From the NCBI GenBank assembly GCA_017506865.1, contig JAFCMP010000073.1, forward strand, positions 1 through 64,000: 64,000 nucleotides of DNA. Direction: 5' to 3'. A program made the translations under genes and the position numbers. The number at the start of each line of letters is the position of its first letter. Within the stretch, counting starts at the first letter, position 1. Shown here piece after piece: positions 23,136-33,259 of this stretch. The DNA comes from Tribonema minus (taxonomy: Eukaryota; Sar; Xanthophyceae; Tribonematales; Tribonemataceae). The notes under the pieces were generated by a model. It did not search any database. It was given only the letters and a program-made list of their open reading frames with translations, and had not been told where the DNA came from.

Positions 23136-26100
23136 TACGTATGGACTTGTATTTATAAAGGCCCAAGGGAGGCCGGGTTGCCTATGCAATCGAAAAGCTT
23201 GCGTCAACGCAGCAGCCTAGTCTGCGCTGTGCCCTAGGAGTTTGGATACCGGCGCCGCAACACAGCCCAGCATTCGCGCTCCACGTGTGTATGCCATGAC
23301 GCGCTCCGCCAACTCCCGCGCCAGCGATATGCTCAGCTCAATGTGGATCTGACGCTTAGCTAACCCGGCCTTGCGTAACACATCTGCCTTCCCCCCCCCT
23401 GAGCACAGTGCTGAGTGCATTGCCAACTCCTTAACAAAAAGGCTTGTCTGCTTGCCCAGCCGTCCGTACGACTCCTGCACGAATGGCACAAAAGCCCAAG
23501 ATGACGTCAAGGTGCCGGTGTGGTGCTTGACCTTCGCGTCCTCCCCCACCCCAGCAGCATAGCCGTCCGTGTTCGAGGCATTTGTTTTGCCTGTCAGGTA
23601 CGAGCTCGCTGTGGGTGCGCGCACACTTGTGTCTAGCACTATTCCCTTGTTACGGTATGCACTGCTAAAGTGCAGACACCCTGGGTCAATGACTGTGTCC
23701 GCCCGATACCCCGGTACCTTGAAGACGCTAGCGTCCTCATTGCGGACAATAGAGACATGGTGCTGTCTCAAGATGCGCTGTAGGCACCGCTTTTGGGCAG
23801 TGTGTGTCGCGTTGTGCCCCCGTATGTGCTGGCTGGGGCAGCTGATCGCATGCGTGGAGGTGGGGCTCACGTCACTGCACCGCCATGGGCACACCTCGCC
23901 CTGTATGCCCCACCCGTCTATAAAGATCGCAACCATAATCATCGTGGCTGCTGCCATACTGGACATGGGCGCCGCACCCGGGCGGTCATTGGCAGCGGGT
24001 GGCACGCTCATCCACGCCATTGCCCCGGACGCACGCTGGCTGCGCAGCTGCGCCAGGACCCGCGCGCTAGCCTGTTGGCGGCGGCGGCTGGTGTCACGCA
24101 AGTCACCAATAAGTGTAGCCTGCGTCGGCTTGCCCACGGCACCAGCCGAGGCAGCCTCTAGGTCCTCCACCAGGCAGTCCTCGTATTGACGTCGAAGAAC
24201 ATTTGAAAGGCCGGCTTGTAGTCCGTGCGTGAAGTGACCGCGCCGGCGGCGGGGCACTACCTTTCTGCAGATCTCGTCAGCATAGGCCTCCCAGTCGTCG
24301 TCGTCGTCCTCCTGCCCGCCGCTGCAGCTGCTTTCTTCCGCGCTAGTTTGTGTTTTAGCGGGCGTGGAAGAGGCAGCCGCGGCAGCGGCTTGAGGGCCAG
24401 GTACGGTCGCCGCCGCAGCGGCCGCCTCGGCGCCAGGCACAATGCCGTGGGTGTGTGGGGCTGGCTCAGTGGTCCCCGTCTCCGTGACGGCAGTTGCGGC
24501 GTAGATCGCTTGCACCGCAGTGGGGAGCGTCGACGCTGCGGCCGTTGTATCCGCTGCCCACCGTAGCAACGATGCTGGGAGCTGCTCGGCCACAGCTGTG
24601 CGTGATTTTTCGCCGCCATCAGCTGTCAGCGCTCGCGTAGAGCGTCGCACGGCCTCGATGATTGGCGGCAGTCCCTGGTCCTCGCGTATTGCGCATGAGT
24701 GCTGCGCGAACCAGGTGACTGCGCCGTGTTCGTCAGTGCCGAGCCTCAGGGCCCCTGCTGCCACAGTGGCATGAATTATTGCAGGCCGCAGTGTTGTGCA
24801 TGCCTGGGCCGTGTATGCGGCTGGTGCCAGTAGCCCCAAAAGCGGCATGCCCAGACCGCCTCGTCGCTCCGGCAACCGTGACGCCCGCAGTGGCACTGCG
24901 ATGTCCGTGAGTTCTGGCGGGCCCAAGCGCGGCAATACCAGCACGCTGCCACTGCTGGCTACCTCATTGTCACCAGCAGTGCAGGCGGCCAGCAGGTGTG
25001 ACTTCATGACTGCCGCGGTAGCGCAGCCGTGCAGGTGCAGCATGCGTTCAAGCGTCCATGCACAGAACCCGTCAAATGCGTGCAGCCATGTCTCACTCAA
25101 AGCCGTGTCAACGACCCGAGCTAAGAAGCCCATGCGCTTTGTCAGTGACCTGCGCAGAATGAATTGTGCTGCCTGTAGGTGATGCCGCGCCATCCCAGCT
25201 AGCTGCCACGACAATCGCCATGTCCCTGCGTCAACAAGATGCTTGCTCATGGCAGCATGCACATAGGCTGGGTGCCCTACCGGTACCCCGACCGACGTAA
25301 AGCCCTGACTGGATTCTGGCATGGTGGCGTCCACAAACGGTATGTCAAGGGCGCGCAGGCGTGCTCTGGCCGCTTCATCAAACACTGTGCCGCGCATGGC
25401 AATGGCCAGCGACTTGTCTGGTCGAACGCGTAGGCCCCCTGCCGCAAGCCGACGGATCACCTCTGCCACCCCAGCGGCCGCTGCATCGTCGAAGTAGGCA
25501 GCTTGCAGCACGTTGAGGTCATCCAGGAAAGCGCAGTGCGGGGCTGGCGGTTCCGCTGTGCTGTGGCCGTAGGCCGGCATACTGCCGGGCGTCGCACTCA
25601 CTCCATCAGGGTAGAAGAGTAGGAATGCCGCTGCCACTGCAAAGTACAGCGGCCCTAGAGGGTCCCCTTGCTGGCACCCTAGGTGGGAGCAGATAATGCG
25701 AGCTTCACCGTTCACCTCCACTCGCATCTCTGGGGCAGTGTCACCACAGTATACGGACTCAAAGTGCGGGAGCAGCTCCGGACAGAAGAGCATAAGTCCC
25801 CGCACAATGGCGGCGCGATCCACACTGTTAAATGCGTTCTCACAGTCCAGCTGGATTGTGGTGCCATACAGCTCGTGCCACACGCGCGCGCGCGCTGCCA
25901 CATGCTCGACGCCAGACCGGTATCCTACGCCAAACTGCGACATGGAGGCCAGCAGCCCCGATATTTTGCCCTTGACACCCCGTGCCGCTGTGGACCCGAG
26001 GAGTCTGCGCCAGACACTGGAGCAGGCGATCGGACGCCGCTTCTGTCCTATGCCTGAGAGGGCCGCGGCGCGGAGAAGCCGTTGCGATTGCTCCGGCAGC

Positions 26101-29100
26101 AGTTCGGGCTCAACAAGCAGCGTCGTGAACACCTTGGCCAGGTGATGGGCGAATGCCGGTTCCATCACATCCGATTCTGAATCACCAGCTAGTCCTGGCG
26201 AGGCACTGCCCACGGGGCGGGTGGCTGCTTTCACTGGTGCACCAGGCCCAGCGGCCATCAAGAGGTGTTCATAGCGTAGGCCGTCCAGCCCTCCTGCCTT
26301 CCCCGCCCCTGCTGCGGACAAGGTCGACAGTATGTCTGTCGCCTCCACCTCGAGGCGCCGTCCGGCTGCGCTGGCAGCATCCTCAGGCCTATCGCTGCGA
26401 TCATGCGCCTGACCCGATTCGAAGACGGGACTGCCGCTGCCAGCGGGCCCGGCGGTCGTTGCCACCCCTGCGCCGTGCAAGCAGTGCCGCCGGGCGTCGC
26501 GTACCAGGCCGCGCACTTGCTCCATTGGCGTATCGACTACCCCGGGCCGGGTGCCAGTTTCAGGGTGCTTTGCTGCCAGCACCTGTGCCGTGACCTCGTC
26601 TGCTGGGGCGCATGCTTCACGCGCCTCTAGTCGTGCGGCAGCCAGGCCTACCCCCCGTCGCTTGCCTGAGAGGGCAGCGCATGCTGTTTGCTGCCTGGAG
26701 TCAGCCTCCGTCCAGTCGGCATCGAAGTTCGTTTGTGCCGACGCCGTAGCTGCGTTGTTTGGTTTGGGGGCCCGCAGCGCCGCTGCTGCTGACAGCGTCT
26801 TTCTCAGTAGCTCCGCAAAGTCGCCAGACAGCAACGCTGCCAGCCGGGCCGCAGGCGGCATACCGGTTCCCTCCGGTTGCCTACCAAAGGCCATTGCTGC
26901 TAGCAGGTGCAGCAGCCTGTAGCCGCGCTGCACTAGAGTCTGAGAAACCTGATGAGCAAACGCCCCGGCACCATGGTGGAGGCGCACCCGTGCCGCCTCA
27001 CGTGCACTGTCTGTGGCGTCCGCCAGTAGTCGTGTGGCGTGCTCCACTAGCCGTGCCCACTGGGTGCACTGCAGCTGAGTGCGGAAGGGGTTGGCAGTCG
27101 TGGTGAACCGTAGCAGCAGTAGATCCGCCTCATTGGTCTGGTCAAGTGCGTGGACGACCGAGGGCGTCGAGAGGTCCCAAGCCAGGGATGCTCGTGACTG
27201 GGGCTTTGAGGGCCTGCCACTGGTGGTGGTGGTCGGGGGGGGCGGTGACGCGGCATCGTCCGGCGGGTCCAAGTCCATGTCCGCCCATCCCACGGCCGTC
27301 CCGTGGGGGGGGCTGCTGTCCTGCAGCCTTAGGCTGTTAGACTGAGTGCGGCTGCCGGCGCTGCCAGGCGGTGCTGCAGCAGCTGCCGTTCGGCGCCGGC
27401 GTTGCGCGCCGGTTGCCGTGGCCGCCGGGCGTTTCTTGCTGGACTTTGAGTTGGCAGCGCCACTAGCCGGCACCGCCGGTGGCTTTGGAGGTGTCGCTGC
27501 GGCAGCCCCCGCCGCCGCGGCCGCGCCGTCGCTACCCGCACCCCCGCCCTCGGACTGGCCCGGGGGTACTGCCGGGCGTGCGCGCGTGGGGGCGCTTCCA
27601 TTCCGTCGACACGTGTGGCATGGCGAGGTCAGCGCGCATTGCCTCTGCCCCGCGCTGGCTGACATATGGACCAGACCGCAGGCACCTGTGCATGCACTCA
27701 GCTTCCTTACCGCCCGTAGGAAGTCTTCTGCCGTGCAACCATACATGGTGCTCATCTCCTGCACACGCTTGGCATGGTGTGCCCCAGTGTTGCAGGTACT
27801 GCTGCCTGAAGGGGCACGGTCACCGGATGGGTCGTGATCAACCTGCTGCCGGATGCCCTTGGCGTATGCTGCCGCCAGATTTTGCTGACAGTGTGATGTG
27901 CTCGCCTCAGGGTTCAGCATCGACCTCGTGCAGCTACCACCGTTGAAGTGGGCCACTACCGGTGCCATGCGGCTCGCAGCTGACAGTTTGCCTCGCTGTT
28001 TGCTGTCCTCTTTCTGACCAAGCTGCCAAAATGCCAGTGTGCATAAAGGACACCTCAGTGGCTCAGGCTGCTGTGGCAACTGCAGCGCAGTACGGGGCTG
28101 TGTCCGACTCGGAGCCGTGATGTGGGTGCTGTTAGCTTGAGTGGTCGCCGACGCTGTCATAGTGGTTGGCAAGGGCGGAGCTGCCGCAGGGGCGACAAGC
28201 AGTTCAAAGTGTCCCACATTTGTATATAGCCCAGGCGGCGTCCACAGCACATCCAGATGGCAGTCAGGCTGAGCTGGAGTTGCCGGTGCGAATACCGCTG
28301 GCAGCCCCATCAGTTGTGCCAGCACCAGCCCTGTTGATTTTTGCGTGCTGCCAGTGGCCTGAGGCTCGGCCTGCCACACCGTCACCGAGACCGCGTAGAC
28401 CGCTGCAACAATGGCCCACACAGACAAACCGAGGGGCCGTCCCCACACGCCCTCTTCCTGTAGGCGTTGCAGCAGGAGCGTGTGCCCGCTGTCCGCGCTG
28501 TCCGTTTCATTTGTGCCGTACTCGATTGCGAGGCAGCGAGCGCGTGTCCCGTACGTGTCGAATTGTTCACGTGTACACGCAGGTTGGGCTGCTGCATGCG
28601 CGGTCAGTTGACGCATCGATGACATGCTGGCCCCTTGTTTGCCCGCCCCCTGCGTGACGTATGCCACCATCCCGTCCAGCAGTGCCTCTCGCATGGCAAT
28701 CACCAGTGCTGGGGCCGGCAGTCCGTGCTCAACTGCGACGCTGTCTATGCCGTGTAGAGCTGTATGAATCAGGCAGTTGCCGTTGCCCACGTTGCTCACG
28801 GGGCGAAGCTCCCCACCACGTGCTAGCGTCGCTGTGTTTTCCCCAAGCGCCTGTTTGTGGAGTGCCTGCAGGCCCGTGTGCCAAGTGGAAAAACCATAGT
28901 TGGTGGCTTTTGCCAGCGCGTCTTGCTGCTCCTCCACGGTGACTGTATGGCACACGGTTGAGGGTATCCGGGTCGCCACCGTCACGGTGGTGACCTTCGC
29001 CGGCCCGGATATTGGTGCTGAGGGGGCAGAGGCACCGCCCCTCGGCGGTGTGGTGGCTGGTGCCAGGGGTGCACGAGAATTGTCGCACTGGGCCTGTCGC

Positions 29101-30499
29101 TCCTGCGTCCGCCGTCTGTGTTTACCTCTGCGTCGACTGCGCTTTCCACTGGCAACCATAGCCGTGACAGGTGCTGTCTCGGTCATTGTTGCGTGGGTGC
29201 TGTTATCACCAGCCTGCGTTACGTCTGACTCACCACGTTTCCCGGCTGGCTGGCGAGGCGACCTGGCAACGACCGGTTCCCTAAGGGAGAGTTGGTCAAA
29301 CACCGTTGCCAGGTCATTACCTTCTTCTCGGAGGGAGAGCAAGCTGAACGTGACCGTCAGGTCATGCATCTGACTCACCAGCGGTGCGCAGGAAGTCCGG
29401 CCCAGCAGGGTCTGTGTTGCTGGCGCGTCGCTGGGCGCCGGCCGCATATGCAGTCGGCGTGACGTGCGGCAGGGTCCAAGCTTGGTACCCGTCGGCCAAG
29501 CGCAAAGCACCGTGACGCGTGCCCGATTGGGGGCAAGGGCCAGTGCACGTACCCTGCGCGCGAGTGCGCCAGCCGCCCCCAGCAGGCCTTGCCAGTGTGA
29601 TCCCGTCGGGTCCCTGGGGCATTCGCTAGACTGAGCGCCCGCTGCGACAGCAGCTGCGGCACTGCCAGGTGTGCTGGGCACACGATCGTTGCTTGACATC
29701 GTTGCGCCGCTATCGCTAGCACGACTTTCGCCAGGCAGCACACCCATTGTGCTGCTCCGGGTCAGTCTCGGCAGCGGCGCATCTGCCACACCGTCCAACG
29801 TAGATGCATGGGCTTGCCTGGGGTCTACCCCCAGGTGCTCGCATCCGAGGAATTTGCGTATGGGACCACATTTGCTAGCGGCGGCGAGCAGCGCGGCTGT
29901 TGGCTTCAGGCTATTCCCCCCACCAACAGCTGCACCACCCGCTGCCGCCGCGCATGTCGTTGGTCGGGTGTGTATGTCAGCAATGTGATCATGGCCTGAT
30001 GCACGGTCACAGCCTGACAGTGTGCATGCTGTCGCGGCGACCGGGCCTGCGAGGCAGTCGGCGCAGCGCCACACGTCGCACTGGTCCAGGGCCCCTAGAT
30101 CACCAGATGGTGTCGTGGCGCTTGCTGCTGTGCGTCTGATGAAGAGGTTGCCGCACCCGTCGCAGACCTGCTCTAGGCCGCCGTATATTGGTCGGTGGTC
30201 TAGGAAAAGCTGAACATGCAGTTCTGCAAATTGCTTCCCTTTCCCTGTGTGGCGCGTGCGCTGGTGTGCACATGCGTGTGCCGCTGGGCAATTCTTTCCC
30301 GGGGCCCGAGGATTTGCTCGCACTATGAACTTGTCGCACATGCGGCAGTCCAGCCCCGGGATATTGACCTTCCGGTTGGCAGCGGGTGTCTTGGCGGGCG
30401 CCAAAACTGTCATAGCGGTGATGCCGGATATTGGGTGCCCGTTGCGACTGTTACCGTCAGAGGTGACGCTGCCGCCTGACAGAGAGGCGCCGCTGCCAG

Positions 30500-31135
30500 C
30501 TGGCTGCAAAGACCGGGACGTGATTCGTCTCTGGTGACCCGCCGGCCCAGGTTCGCCAACTTCCATCGGTACAGGCATGGTCACGGTGACCGGCTTTGCC
30601 AGCGCACCGCCAGACTGTGGCTCTGGACGGGTGACGCTGCCAGTGCTTTGGGCGCTGGCGCGGCGCCGACCCCGCCGGGGTGCAGCCGCCCCACGTTCGC
30701 CGCCCGGTGCAGCAGCCGCTGCGGCCGCTGGTGCTGTTGTCACCATGTCTGCAGTACATGGGGTTTCCGCTGCGGTGACCTCCATCGGCTGAGGACCGGG
30801 ATGCCACTGGGGAGAGGCGCCGCTGCTAGCTGGCTGCGAAGGCCGCGACGTGATCCGTCTCTGGTGACCCGCTGGCCCACTGGTAGGTTCGCCAACTTCC
30901 ATCGGTACGGGCACGGTCGTGGTGACCGCCTTTGCCAGCGCACTCAGTTTGCCAGACGGCGACTCTGGGCGGTTGATGCTGCCAATGCTTCCGAGGCGTC
31001 CCAGGGGCGGCCCGGCGCTGGCGCCGCGACGCCGACCCCGCCGGGATGCAGCTGCCCCGCGTTGGCCATCTGATGCGGCAGCGCCTGCCGGCGGTTTTGG
31101 CACCATGTCTGCCGCACGTGGCGTTGCCGCCGCCG
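30500..31135 (-). repeat. tandem duplicated module in the LINE N-terminal region
   Basis: Two units of about 110 codons carry the same order of motifs: RGAAA(S/P)RRGRRR, then a Ser/Gly-rich spacer, then VPVPMEVGEP and AGHQRRITSR. They differ at many positions, so the duplication is older than the copy itself or is diverging under relaxed constraint. Confidence 0.8.
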
Positions 31136-31689
31136 TTAAGTCGGAGGTAACCTTGCGACCGCATGCAGCGGCGGCTGTGACAGTCGTCCGTGGCTGTGCA
31201 ACCACCGGGTTGGCCGGTGCGGGCCCCGCCGCTGGTGCGGCAGTGGCAGCCGTCACTAAAGGCGTTTTCCGCCGCGAACGTCGTTTTGGCATTGGCGTTG
31301 TCGCTACTGGTGAATCCGGCGGCAGTGTCGCCCGACGGCGTTTATTTGCCGCTGGTGGCGGTAGTACCACCAAGCTCAGTACAATCATCGCTGCTGGCGG
31401 CAGTGCCTCCCGTAAACTCGCCGCTTGAGACTCCGAGTCACTGGCAGGCTGATGCCGCGGGCGCTTCGTCTGTGAGCATCCCCTGTCACAGTGATTAGCG
31501 GCACCTGGGCTAGACAGATGGCGGCGGCGCTTCTTGACGTGCGCGTGGCTGCCACTGCCCTGAGGCTCGTCCGAGTCGGCTGACGACAAGTGTAGTCTGC
31601 GCATGCTTCTGCACAGCTCTGCAACCTGACTGCACACTGGCACCTCTGGCATCGGCCGCGGTCTAGAGCTCTGGGCCATCAGCTGAGGT

Positions 31690-31880
31690 GGTGGCGGGCC
31701 GGGTATCGGTGGCGGGTCCGGTATCGGCGGCGGGCCCGGTATCGGCGGTGGGCCCGGTATCGGCGGCGGGCCCGGTATCGGCGGGGGGCCCGGTATCGGC
31801 GGCGGGCCCGGGATCGGCGGCGGGCCCGGGATCGGCGGCGGGCCCGGGATTGGCGGCGGGCCCGGGATCGGTGGCGGCGG
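31690..31880 (-). repeat. 18 bp minisatellite encoding PPPIPG repeats
   Basis: About ten units of CCCGGTATCGGCGGCGGG type (plus strand), with GGGATCGGC variants to the right, encode a PPPIPG array inside the LINE ORF. Unit length is a multiple of three, so copy-number change keeps the frame. Confidence 0.9.
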
Positions 31881-32098
31881 CGGTATCACTAGGCGTACCC
31901 AACGGCCAACACCATGGCGGCGTCTGCGGCGTGTGTCAGATTGGCGTGCAGCTTTGACCTGCCACCACCACAAGCCAGTATTCAGCCCGTGGTTGCGCTG
32001 TTCCCGTTTGCGTTTCAGAGGTGACCCCTCCCCACGTGAGGCAGGGCTGGTAAGCCAGTGGAGAGCCATAGCTTTGAAAGGCGACTTTGAGGCGCGAG

Positions 32099-32121
32099 AA
32101 AAAAAAAAAAAAAAAAAAAAA
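32099..32121 (+). repeat. A23 tract at the 5' end of the LINE frame
   Basis: A run of 23 A on the plus strand (T on the LINE sense strand) follows GAGGCGCGAG and precedes GAGCCCAGGCTC, a 5 bp inverted repeat. It may be the tail of an older retrocopy into which, or next to which, the LINE sits, or part of the LINE 5' region. Confidence 0.7.
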
Positions 32122-32156
32122 GAGCCCAGGCTCGGTCTCGAATGCGCGGCTGCCAA

Positions 32157-33259
32157 CCGCGAATACTCCCCTGCACAACTGTACCACTTTCAGTTCAAGA
32201 TCCCGTCCTGCTCTGGTGTATCTGTTGAGGCGCTTCTCCCGCCGTCGTGAAACGAGCGGTGGTGGAACGAGTCGGTGTGCTCAAGCTCTCTGCCTCTGAC
32301 CAACACAAGGCAGCTGGGCTGAATGCAATGCTGTGCAATTCGTGTCCTTGCCGCTGCAGTGTCGTGGTCCTGTCGTGTCTGTGCGTGTGCTGAATGCAGT
32401 CAGTCTCTGCCAGGCGAGGTCCCTTGTGCGGCTGCAAATCAAGCTGGTCAGCAAGCGTTCAAACCTTAATCTGGTGAACTGCTATCTACTGCCCTGCGAT
32501 CCAGTGTGCCCTAGGTTCCCCCTTCCCGATCCGTCGACGGCGATATCGTCTGATGTTTTGTTTTTTTTGTTTGTTTTTTTTTAGTTTGCCCTTCTTGTGC
32601 TTCGGCCGATGTCGCTGTGTGCGTAGGTAGCTTTAGCAATATCAATGCGAGGCTTACTTGCTTACACCGGCGACCCACGCTGCGTGTCTGGCCTTGTTCG
32701 CCTCAGGCCCGCGGTGGAGCGAAAATCCGCTCTCTAGTCCTCGGCTGTAGCCAGGCCGACAGGTTGAGCGTGCGGTGCTGCTGTGCCCTCAGTGTCCCCT
32801 GTGCATCCTCGCCTTCCGCGCCGCCGCTCCGCCAGCGGCTCCTCCTTCGCTGCCTCCTCCTGCCGCTCGCCCGAGCAGCAGGGCGCTAAGCACGGTACTG
32901 AAAGACTCTTGGTGGAAGCTCAAAAGTTCAACCATCCCTTTGCGAGAATCGACAACAAGCACTACCCGCAACAGAAATCATGCCGCCTGCATTCTGCAAT
33001 ATCTGCTTTTACATCGATGCACCCCCTTGCTTTTTCTACGGTCTTGACATGAGCTCCGGAAATCAGCGACTTGAAGTTTAACTTCCAGATATGAAGTTTC
33101 GTTCTGCCAGATCTGGAGAGCTGTGCAGGTGGTTGCCGGTTGATGAGGAAGTGGTAGTGTAGAATAGTGTGGCGTTGCCGATGAGGCCTGTTGCTTCTTG
33201 GCTCTGACCGGCAAGAGCTCGTTTGTGGCGGAGGAGCGGAGCAAACCGGCAGCAGCAGC
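32157..33259. other. LINE 5' flank and upstream region of the protease gene
   Basis: This should hold the LINE 5' UTR and the promoter of the EGY-like gene. Open frames are short on both strands. A T-rich tract lies at 32554-32583. I see no target-site duplication that fixes the LINE 5' end. Confidence 0.4.

Larger units (their letters stand above)
23217..32156 (-). mobile_element. LINE (RLE-class non-LTR retrotransposon) with OTU-like protease, one intact ORF
   Basis: One frame of 2,979 codons ends TAG at 23217-23219. The first ATG is followed by a phenylalanine run from a T23 tract, so the true start may be M30 (32069). Order: Pro-rich PPPIPG repeats (about residues 92-155); a duplicated Ala/Arg-rich module; Cys/His fingers (about 600-720, e.g. 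QVCDGCGNLF); an OTU-like protease with SNVGNGNCLIHTALHG (Cys1128) and NVGHFELLV (His1316); another finger (RCPLCTLAF); reverse transcriptase with IQLDCENAFNSVD (Asp2104), GCQQGDPLGPL and AFLDDLNVL (Asp2212/Asp2213); a CCHC knuckle CPWRCSDVSPTSTHAISC (Cys2756); and a restriction-like endonuclease (GYRADTVIDPG...IVLDTSV, about 2815-2845). The layout is that of the R2/NeSL/CRE-type elements, which nick a target and prime reverse transcription there. No APE endonuclease or RNase H was seen, unlike Chlamydomonas Dualen. It looks recent. Confidence 0.95.

Noticed and set aside
32100-32205. A tRNA-like feature: CGCGGCTGCCAACCGCG resembles an anticodon arm next to the A23/T23 tract
   Set aside because: No matching D-arm, T-arm and acceptor pairing could be drawn in either orientation; only the one hairpin is present.
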